NCBI GenBank assembly: GCA_963799815.1
Contig: CAWCYG010000006.1
Coordinates: forward strand, 62,001-126,000
Direction: 5' to 3'
Source of the DNA: JBDTSW01 sp963799815
GTDB lineage: Bacteria; Actinomycetota; Thermoleophilia; Solirubrobacterales; 70-9
DNA length: 64,000 nucleotides
Shown: positions 58,446 to 64,000 of the stretch, piece after piece
Layout: each line of letters starts with the position of its first letter
Position numbering within the stretch: the first letter of the stretch is position 1
Notes under the pieces: model-generated
The model's database searches: none
Told to the model about the DNA's origin: nothing
The model's input: the letters and a program-made list of their open reading frames with translations, nothing else
Program-made: the position numbers and the translations under genes

Positions 58446-59390
58446 ATGCCGCAGAGCCGCTGGGGACTCACGCTGCCGCTCGTCGGCCACGCGCTGCGCG
58501 ACCACAAGGAGCTGATCCGCCGAGCCGAAGCGGCGGGTTACACCGACCTCTGGACCGGCGAGACCCAGGGCCCTGACGGGTTCACCCCGCTGGCCTTCGC
58601 CGCCGAGTGGACGTCGTCGATGCGCCTTGGCACAGGTGTCGTCGGGGTGTTCACCCGCGGCCCGGCGCTCCTGGCCCAGCAGGCCGCTGCGATGGCCGAC
58701 GCGAGCGGCGGCCGCTTCGCGCTCGGGATCGGTGCCTCATCCGACCGCATCGTCGCGGGCTGGAACGACATGCCCTTCGAGCGCCCCCTCTCGAAGGTCT
58801 CGGCAACGGTCGACTTCCTTGAGGCCGCCTTCGCCGGCGAGCGCACGAACACCGGCTTCAAGCTCGAGCAGCGACCCGCCGAGCCGATCCCGATCGTGCT
58901 GGCGGCGCTTCGGGGCAGGATGCTGCGCCTGGCGGTCGAAAAGGCGGATGGCGCCTTCGCCAACTTCCTTCCGCTTTCGGGCGTCGGACAGGTAACGGCC
59001 GAGCTCGAGGGCGCGCCCGATGGCTTCGAGCTCGCCTGCCGCTTCTTCTGCCTACCCGGACGCCGCGAGGAGGTCGAGCCCCTCGCTCGGTTCATGTTTG
59101 CCTCCTACGCGACCGTTCCCGTCTACGAGGCCTTCTTCCGCTGGCTCGGGCACGATGACGCGATCGACGAGATGTCGCGACTGTGGGCTGCTAAGGACCG
59201 CCAAGCGGCCGCCGCTGCAGCTCCGTGGGAGCTGATCGAAGAGACCTTCGTCTTCGGCGAGCCTGCGCAGATGCACGAGCGCCTGGAGGCTTACGTCGAT
59301 GGCGGGATCACGCTTCCTGTGCTCACACCGATCACCGCGCCCGAGGATCAGGGTGAGCTGATCGAGGAGCTCGGGCGCTCCGCGACCTAG
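58446..59390 (+). CDS. LLM-class F420-dependent oxidoreductase
   Basis: 314 residues from ATG 58446 (MPQSRWGLTLPLVGHALRDH). Luciferase-like TIM barrel: RAEAAGYTDLWTGETQGPDG, MRLGTGVVGVFTRGPALLAQ, ADASGGRFALGIGASSDRIV, PIPIVLAALRGRMLRLA and HERLEAYVDGGITLPVLTP. The GGRFALGIG segment is the flavin/F420 phosphate-binding region. Substrate not deducible. Its stop overlaps the convergent egtD stop by 4 nt. The longer GTG-started frame was rejected in favour of the leaderless start. Confidence 0.9.
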   Translation: MPQSRWGLTLPLVGHALRDHKELIRRAEAAGYTDLWTGETQGPDGFTPLAFAAEWTSSMRLGTGVVGVFTRGPALLAQQAAAMADASGGRFALGIGASSDRIVAGWNDMPFERPLSKVSATVDFLEAAFAGERTNTGFKLEQRPAEPIPIVLAALRGRMLRLAVEKADGAFANFLPLSGVGQVTAELEGAPDGFELACRFFCLPGRREEVEPLARFMFASYATVPVYEAFFRWLGHDDAIDEMSRLWAAKDRQAAAAAAPWELIEETFVFGEPAQMHERLEAYVDGGITLPVLTPITAPEDQGELIEELGRSAT

Positions 59391-60373
59391 ACGGCGCGGG
59401 CCAGAGAGAGGCCGAAGAGCTCTTCGGGGTCGGTCCACCACTCGGCCAGCTCCAGGCCGGCCTCGCGGTAGATGCCGTCGAGCCCCTCGCGGGCGTACTT
59501 GGTTGAGATCTCCGTGCGCATCTCCTCGCCGCGGTCGAAGGGGACCTGCATCTCGAGTGCCTCGATCTCGATCACCTGGCGCGCCAGCGAGCGCAGCCGG
59601 ATGTCGACCCAAAGGTTCTCCGCGTCCCAGAACGCGATGTGCTCGAACGCGCTCAGGTCGAAGCTCGCCCCAAGCTCACGGTTCAAGACGGCGAGCACGT
59701 TCTTGTTGAAGGCCGCAGTGACCCCCGCTGAGTCGTTGTACGCCGCCTCGAGCGTGGCGCGGTCCTTGACCAGGTCGGTGCCCAGAAGGAAGCGGTCGTC
59801 GGGCCCGAGCAGGTTGGCGATGCGACGCAAGAAGCTCGCGCGCTGCGCGGGGGCGAAGTTGCCGATGGTCCCACCGAGCAGCGCGACGACGCGGGGGGCC
59901 CCGAGTGGGACCCGCTCCAGATCGAGCTCGAAGTCGCAGACGAGGCCATGCACGGTGATGTTGTACTCGGCGGCGATGGCCGCAGCGGTCTTGCGGGTGA
60001 TCTCCTCCGAGATGTCGACGGGGGCATACGCGTCCAGTGAACCGGCGTCGCGCATCGCATCGAGCAGCACCCGCGTCTTCTCCGCTGAGCCCGAGCCCAG
60101 CTCGATCAGCGTGTGCGGGCCTCCGGCCGCGGCAACGATCTCGTTCGAATGGGCGTCGAGGATCGCGCGCTCGGCACGCGTGGGGTAGTACTCGGGCAGG
60201 GTGGTGATCTGCTCGAAGAGCTCCGATCCGCGCTCGTCGTAGAAGTACCGCGGCGAGAGCTCCTTGAAGGGCCTCGTGAGCCCAGCGCGCACGTCCGCAG
60301 CCATTCCGGAAAGAGGGCCGCCCGGGGGCAGCCTCATCTCGATCGTCACCTGCGCTGTCGTCGTGGTGTCCAC
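59387..60373 (-). CDS. egtD: L-histidine N-alpha-methyltransferase
   Basis: 328 residues. Trimethylates histidine to hercynine with SAM, the first ergothioneine step. Family markers: LSPRYFYDERGSELFEQIT, TLPEYYPTRAERAIL, SAM motif LIELGSGSAEKTRVLLDA, FLGGTIGNF-like ALLGGTIGNFAPAQRASFL, GTDLVKDRATLEAAYNDSAG and the C-terminal EISTKYAREG. Histidine-binding Tyr and Asn are in those segments. GTG start; egtB lies 36 nt upstream on the same strand. Confidence 0.95.
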   Translation of the reverse strand: MDTTTTAQVTIEMRLPPGGPLSGMAADVRAGLTRPFKELSPRYFYDERGSELFEQITTLPEYYPTRAERAILDAHSNEIVAAAGGPHTLIELGSGSAEKTRVLLDAMRDAGSLDAYAPVDISEEITRKTAAAIAAEYNITVHGLVCDFELDLERVPLGAPRVVALLGGTIGNFAPAQRASFLRRIANLLGPDDRFLLGTDLVKDRATLEAAYNDSAGVTAAFNKNVLAVLNRELGASFDLSAFEHIAFWDAENLWVDIRLRSLARQVIEIEALEMQVPFDRGEEMRTEISTKYAREGLDGIYREAGLELAEWWTDPEELFGLSLARAV

Positions 60374-60409
60374 GTCCTAGAAGACCAGCCTCGCGTTCGC
60401 CCGTTTCAT

Positions 60410-61621
60410 CTACCGATCCCGAGCACACCGGAGCCCGCTGAAGATCTGGGAACGCTGGGGGAGGTCCCAGTTACGGAAGCTCGTGCGGATCACGTCGCGG
60501 CGAGTCGCCCACGACCCGCCGCGCAGGACCTTGTGGTCCGGGCCGAAGAAAACCTCGGAGTACTCGGGATACGGGAAGGCCTCGAAGCCGGGGTACGCGG
60601 TGAAGTCAGAGGCCGTCCACTCCCATATGTCGCCGAGCATCTGCACGGCGCCGATCTCGGAGGGAGCGTCGCCGTAGGCGCCGGCCCGAGTGCAGCCGAA
60701 GGCGAGCGTGTCCAGGTTGGCGCGGGCGGGCTCGGCGCCCGTCGCGGCCACCTCCCACTCCAGCTCGCTCGGCAGGCGCTTGCCGGCCCAGCGAGCGAAG
60801 GCGTCCGCTGCGTGCCAATCAACGTGCACCACCGGCTCCGCAGGGTCCACAGCGCTCGTGGTTCCCATCACCGTCCGAGCCCAGCCGCCTTCGCCGTCAG
60901 GCTCCCAGTACCTCGGTGCCTCGGCGCCGGTTTCAGCGATGAACTGGGCGAAGGCCGCGTTCGTGACCGGGGTGCGATCGATCAAGAAGGGCTCGAGCTC
61001 GACCGCCCGGCGCGGCCGCTCGTTGTCGTAGGCAAATGCTTGTGACGAGTCTCCGACCTCGGCCTCGCCACCCGGGAATGACACCATCTCGGGGCCGTCA
61101 GAGATGGGTTCGGATGCCGGCTGCGGGTCGCGGACCGCCGGCTCGTAGCTCTCGACCATCTGCAACAGCTGCAGCATGGTCTCGTTGTGCTGGTGCTCGT
61201 GGGCGAGCAGCATCTCGTAGAGGTAGCCGTCGCGCATGATGGGGTCGTCGGTGTCCTCGAGCTCGACCTCCTCGAGCACCTCCAGCGTCCGCTCCCGCAC
61301 GTCGGCCATGTACGAGCGGAGCTCGTCCCCACGGAGGATCGCGAGCTCGTTGCGGGTCGAGCGCGGGTTCTCGATCGCGTCGTAGAGCCGTCCGAGCTCC
61401 CCGCGCATGGGCTCGCGCCCGCCGGCGCGTTGGACCAGCCACAGCTCCTCAAAATTCGCGATGTGGCCGAGGTCCCAGGAGAGTGGGCTGAGGATCGGGG
61501 TGTAGACCCGGTTCAGCTGCGCGTCGGAGAGCGGCTCGATCAGAAGCAGCGTGCGTTCGCGTGCCTCCGCGAGCCGGTCGGCGATCTGCTCCTTTGTTCC
61601 AGCCTGCGCAGGGGCAGCGAT
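60410..61621 (-). CDS. egtB: Hercynine oxygenase (EgtB), start codon unclear
   Basis: Non-haem iron sulfoxide synthase joining hercynine to a thiol with O2. The family region begins upstream of the first ATG (61408): TKEQIADRLAEARERTLLLI and LSWDLGHIANFEELW are in frame. Numbered from 61621, Fe ligands are His53, His141 and His145 (AHEHQHNET), and the FGE-like C-terminus (RLPSELEWEVAATG, LRGGSWATRRDVIRTSF) is intact. No ATG, GTG or TTG occurs in frame at the true N-terminus; ATC 61621 lies 6 nt after a TACGGT -10. About 403 residues; either a non-standard start or a small indel. Confidence 0.9.
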   Translation of the reverse strand: MAAPAQAGTKEQIADRLAEARERTLLLIEPLSDAQLNRVYTPILSPLSWDLGHIANFEELWLVQRAGGREPMRGELGRLYDAIENPRSTRNELAILRGDELRSYMADVRERTLEVLEEVELEDTDDPIMRDGYLYEMLLAHEHQHNETMLQLLQMVESYEPAVRDPQPASEPISDGPEMVSFPGGEAEVGDSSQAFAYDNERPRRAVELEPFLIDRTPVTNAAFAQFIAETGAEAPRYWEPDGEGGWARTVMGTTSAVDPAEPVVHVDWHAADAFARWAGKRLPSELEWEVAATGAEPARANLDTLAFGCTRAGAYGDAPSEIGAVQMLGDIWEWTASDFTAYPGFEAFPYPEYSEVFFGPDHKVLRGGSWATRRDVIRTSFRNWDLPQRSQIFSGLRCARDR

Positions 61622-61653
61622 TCGCGAACCGTAGACGAATAGGATCGCCGGCC
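61622..61653. promoter_or_regulatory. Divergent promoter region of egtB and the SDR gene
   Basis: Plus: TAGGAT at 61640-61645, 8 nt before GTG 61654. Minus: TACGGT at 61633-61628, 6 nt before the start of conserved EgtB coding sequence. Both arrangements would give leaderless mRNAs. Confidence 0.5.
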
Positions 61654-62421
61654 GTGAAGATCGAGGGAACCCGCGCGCTCGTCGCCGGCGGTGCGTCGGG
61701 ACTGGGCGAGTCGACCGCCCGGCTGCTGCACGCGCGTGGCGCCAGCGTCGTCATCGCCGACGTGAATGCCGAGAAGGGAGAGGCGCTTGCGGCCGAGCTC
61801 GGGGAGCGCGCCACCTTCGTCGAGGCGAACGTGATGGAGCCCGAGCCCGTGAGGGCGGCGGTCGAGGCCGCGATCGAGGGCGAGCAGGGGCTGCGGATCT
61901 CGATCTGCTGCGCGGGCATCGGCTGGGCCCAGCGGACGGCCGGCAGGCAGGGTCCGCACGACCTGGAGACCTTCCACAACGTGATCAAGGTGAACCTGAT
62001 CGGCACCTTCAACGTCCTGCGTCTGGCCGCTGCGGCGATGTCGGAGAACGAGCCCGACTCGGGCGGGGAGCGTGGCGTCTGCGTGAACACGGCATCGATC
62101 GCCGCCTTCGACGGGCAGATCGGTCAGGTCGCCTATGCCGCATCGAAGGGCGGCATCGTGGGCCTGACGCTGCCAGCCGCCCGCGACCTGGCCAGCCGCG
62201 GGGTGCGCGTCGTCACCATCGCTCCGGGCACGTTCGACACTCCCCTCCTCGCGGCGCTTCCCGAGAAGGCGCGGGAGGAGCTTGGCGCCGCGATCCCGTT
62301 TCCGAGCCGCCTCGGCGACCCGGACGAGTTCGCGGAGCTGGCCGCGCACATCGTCGCCAACCCGATGCTGAACGGCGAAACGATCCGGCTCGACGGCGCC
62401 CTGCGGATGCCGCCACGCTAG
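61654..62421 (+). CDS. Short-chain dehydrogenase/reductase, 3-hydroxyacyl-CoA dehydrogenase II-like
   Basis: 255 residues from GTG 61654. NAD motif ALVAGGASGLGESTARLLHA, DVNAEKGEALAAEL, the catalytic Tyr160 and Lys164 (YAASKGG) with Ser in NTASIAAFDGQIGQ, and PGTFDTPLL. The overall pattern fits the 17-beta-HSD10/3-hydroxyacyl-CoA dehydrogenase type II group, which fits the other CoA genes, but other hydroxy substrates are possible. The upstream longer frame was rejected because of the TAGGAT -10 at leaderless distance. Confidence 0.88.
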   Translation: MKIEGTRALVAGGASGLGESTARLLHARGASVVIADVNAEKGEALAAELGERATFVEANVMEPEPVRAAVEAAIEGEQGLRISICCAGIGWAQRTAGRQGPHDLETFHNVIKVNLIGTFNVLRLAAAAMSENEPDSGGERGVCVNTASIAAFDGQIGQVAYAASKGGIVGLTLPAARDLASRGVRVVTIAPGTFDTPLLAALPEKAREELGAAIPFPSRLGDPDEFAELAAHIVANPMLNGETIRLDGALRMPPR

Positions 62422-62446
62422 CGGCAGCGGTCCCCGCCCGCGGGCG

Positions 62447-62452
62447 TACCCT
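62447..62452 (+). promoter_or_regulatory. -10 element of the FHA-HTH gene (leaderless)
   Basis: TACCCT ends 7 nt before ATG 62460; no Shine-Dalgarno sequence is present. Confidence 0.45.
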
Positions 62453-62459
62453 TCCCGGC

Positions 62460-63143
62460 ATGTCCGACGCTGCCACGGGCCCACGGGCGAAGACAGCTCC
62501 CGAGCTGAAGGCCCAGATCGAGGCAGAGCGCGCCGGCAGGCCGTTCTTCGTATATCGCGACGGCGCCGACGAGCAGCGGATCGTGTCGGCCGGGGCGGAT
62601 GGTCAGGAGCTCTGGGTCGGCCGCAGGGAGGCCGCCGATCTGCGGCTCGACTTCGACGCGGAGGTGTCCGGGCTGCACGCCCAGCTCGAGTTCGTCGGCG
62701 ACGAGGCGACTCTGGTCGACGACGGGCTCTCGCGAAACGGGTCGTACGTGAACGGCGAGCGGGTCCGCGGCCGCCGGGTCCTGCGCGACGGCGACGTGCT
62801 GCGCTTCGGCCGTTCGCTCGTCCTCTACCGGGCACCCGCCGCCGAGGGAGGGGAATCGACCGTGCTCTCGGCCGACCTCCTGGAGGCCGGCGGGGTCTCC
62901 CCCGCGCAAAAGCGCGTGCTCGTGGCCCTCTGCCGCCCCTACAAGGACGGCGCCGCCTTCACCTCGCCGGCCACAAACGGCCAGATCGGCGAGGAGCTCC
63001 ACCTCTCGGTCGACGCCGTCAAGACCCACCTCCGAGCGTTGTTCGAGAAGTTCGGCGTCGGCGACATCCCGCAGAACCGAAAGCGCGTCGCGCTCGTGGA
63101 GCGGGCGCTTCAGAGCGGGATGGTCTCCGAGCGGGATCTTTAA
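62460..63143 (+). CDS. FHA domain fused to a C-terminal helix-turn-helix
   Basis: 227 residues. Residues about 40-122 form a phosphothreonine-binding FHA domain (VGRREAADLRLDFDAEVSGLHAQ split over 53-76, DDGLSRNGSYVNGERV). Residues about 140-220 (SPAQKRVLVALCRPYKDGAA, ATNGQIGEELHLSVDAVKTH, LRALFEKFG) are a LuxR/OmpR-like winged or tetrahelical DNA-binding domain. This suggests a transcription factor reading Ser/Thr kinase output, like the EmbR class. The kinase is not in the window. Probably leaderless (TACCCT 7 nt before ATG). Confidence 0.85.
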   Translation: MSDAATGPRAKTAPELKAQIEAERAGRPFFVYRDGADEQRIVSAGADGQELWVGRREAADLRLDFDAEVSGLHAQLEFVGDEATLVDDGLSRNGSYVNGERVRGRRVLRDGDVLRFGRSLVLYRAPAAEGGESTVLSADLLEAGGVSPAQKRVLVALCRPYKDGAAFTSPATNGQIGEELHLSVDAVKTHLRALFEKFGVGDIPQNRKRVALVERALQSGMVSERDL

Positions 63144-63161
63144 GGGGCGGCGGACGAGACG

Positions 63162-63383
63162 CAACAACAACTGGCATTGAGGGAGGAGCACAGGCGGCTT
63201 GTGCGCCCACGCGCTTGTGCAGCCCTTGTCGCGGCGGTCCCGGTATGCGGGACTGACGCGCCGGTTGGATCCGAGATCGCGCCTGCGTGGCGCGGCGGTC
63301 CCGGTATGCGGGACCCGCGCGCCAGGTCCGGTCGGCCGGCAGCCCGCTCACGCCGCCTTCAGTGCTCGTCGTTCGTTGTTCGT
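63162..63383. repeat. Locus F: composite element with two 37-nt palindromes and inverted ends
   Basis: 222 bp in the convergent gap 63144-63396. Left end CAACAACAACTGGCATTGAG (63162-63181); palindromes at 63227-63263 and 63288-63324, the second perfect in both arms (TGGCGC, GTCCCG, loop GTATG, CGGGAC, GCGCCA); right end CCTTCAGTGC (63357-63366) and GTTGTTCG (63375-63382). Best preserved copy of the composite. Confidence 0.88.
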
Positions 63384-63396
63384 CTGATCATCGCCG

Positions 63397-64000
63397 CTAC
63401 CCCGTGCCCTCGTTCTCCGGGTCGGTGTAGACCTCTTTCCGCCAGGGCGGGGTTACGGCGAAGGCAGCCTCGCCCCAGCGGCTACGTGCGACCTCCTCGA
63501 TCGGCACGAGGCGGATGCGAGCACCCGGCGTCCACCGGTGCTGGGGCCCGGCTTCCTCCCAGACGTGGCCCGCGTGACTGCCGCTCGAGATGTAGTAGCG
63601 ACCGCTGGAGAGCCCCCACGCCGAGCGGTGGGTGATGCCGGCGTCGTTCAGCCAGTTGCCGGCGCCGCCGCGGAGGTTGTAGCCGTGGTGCGAGCTGGCG
63701 CGCGCCTCGGCCTCGTCCGTCCCAAGCCGCATCTGAAACGACTCCCAGTCGTCGTCGTGATAGCCCACCTCCCGGGGCAGGCCCCGGAGGCTGTGGGAGG
63801 ACGGGTAGTAGGCCCAGAACTGGAGGTAGAGGAAGCCCGCGCGGGAGCCCGAGCAGTCGTAGCCGGCCTCCGTCGAGTCAGCCATTCCCTCGGCACGGCA
63901 GTCGACGGCGTGGACGAACAGGGTCACGGCTTCACCGGACTGCGAGGCATCGACCTCGCCCTCCGGCGCCCCCACCGAGCATCCGTTTCGCCGACACGTC
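63397..64000 (-). CDS. Vps62-like/unknown extracellular-type protein, 5' part beyond window
   Basis: At least 200 residues, open to the right edge (upstream codons read CRRNGCSVGAPE in frame, so GTG 63975 may not be the start). Segments FLYLQFWAYYPSSHS, VGYHDDDWESFQMRLG, SSHHGYN and YYISSGSHAGH resemble the pattern of Vps62-related and similar bacterial proteins (aromatic-rich, H-x-D-D-W-E core), whose function is unknown. Several Cys residues suggest an exported protein. Convergent with the FHA-HTH gene across repeat locus F. Confidence 0.65.
   Translation of the reverse strand, partial: TCRRNGCSVGAPEGEVDASQSGEAVTLFVHAVDCRAEGMADSTEAGYDCSGSRAGFLYLQFWAYYPSSHSLRGLPREVGYHDDDWESFQMRLGTDEAEARASSHHGYNLRGGAGNWLNDAGITHRSAWGLSSGRYYISSGSHAGHVWEEAGPQHRWTPGARIRLVPIEEVARSRWGEAAFAVTPPWRKEVYTDPENEGTG

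Noticed and set aside
63227..63324. CRISPR-like interpretation of the paired palindromes
   Set aside because: Only two units per site, spacers of 23-34 nt with no uniform length, scattered over six loci, and no cas genes.
1..64000. rRNA, tRNA, prophage or integrase genes
   Set aside because: I looked for conserved rRNA segments, T-loop consensus and integrase or phage structural motifs by eye and saw none; a tRNAscan or covariance search was not possible here.

Overview
The window is GC-rich, densely coded actinobacterial chromosome. The gene families present (primary sigma factor, ergothioneine enzymes EgtB/EgtD, an LLM-type F420-dependent oxidoreductase, a BagAB-like ATPase pair, a mycobacterial-type MTase/GH57/GT4 glucan trio, DUF1385 and DUF354 proteins) and the frequent leaderless promoters suggest Actinomycetota, most likely class Thermoleophilia (Solirubrobacterales or relatives). 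The taxon is an inference. About 65 protein genes were recognised. I saw no rRNA, tRNA, CRISPR array, prophage or transposase.

Layout. 0-3.1 kb: start of the F-type ATP synthase operon (AtpZ/I-like, a membrane protein, a, c, b, partial delta) on the minus strand. 3.1-12.5 kb: a WecA/TagO-like transferase, DUF354, glyA, rpiB, the tRNA t6A enzyme Sua5, prmC-prfA, DUF1385, rpmE and a GNAT protein. 12.5-29 kb: a CoA/electron-transfer region with ETF-QO, etfA, etfB (TetR-type operator upstream), a split B12-dependent acyl-CoA mutase whose active-site residues match isobutyryl-CoA mutase, thiolase, acyl-CoA dehydrogenase and the MeaB GTPase. It is interrupted by an orphan DUF559 nuclease-like gene, pepA and a GAF-GGDEF-EAL protein behind sigma-28-like tandem promoters. 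29-34.6 kb: an AI-2E family permease and a polymethylated-glucan-like trio in the order of Rv3030-Rv3031-Rv3032, whose GT4 gene is frameshifted. 34.8-42.2 kb: DipZ, a flavin amine oxidase, a class III cyclase, a Lon-substrate-domain protein, a phosphotransferase and gamma-glutamyltransferase. 42.2-49 kb: ftsZ and parA, both with long acidic proline-rich N-terminal tails, a BagAB-like pair and an unknown 627-residue protein. 49-58.4 kb: HxlR, PilT, sigA with its promoter, YihY, a glucose/sorbosone dehydrogenase lipoprotein, glpX. 58.4-64 kb: LLM oxidoreductase, egtD, egtB, SDR, an FHA-HTH regulator and a partial unknown gene.

The strongest unexplained signal is a dispersed intergenic repeat. 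Eleven copies of a 37-nt palindrome share the same 6-4-6-5-6-4-6 architecture (TGGCGC, 4 nt, GTCCCG, 5-nt loop, CGGGAC, 4 nt, GCGCCA). Ten occur as five close pairs, and three of those pairs sit inside 220-250 bp elements with inverted ends related to CAACAACTGGCATTGAGG. One pair and one single copy flank the only orphan nuclease-like gene (DUF559), an arrangement like that of REP sequences with RAYT genes.

A second recurring pattern is initiation. Many genes have a TANNNT -10 hexamer 6-10 nt before the start codon and no Shine-Dalgarno sequence, implying leaderless mRNAs. Two genes (a methyltransferase and egtB) have no in-frame ATG, GTG or TTG where their conserved N-termini begin.
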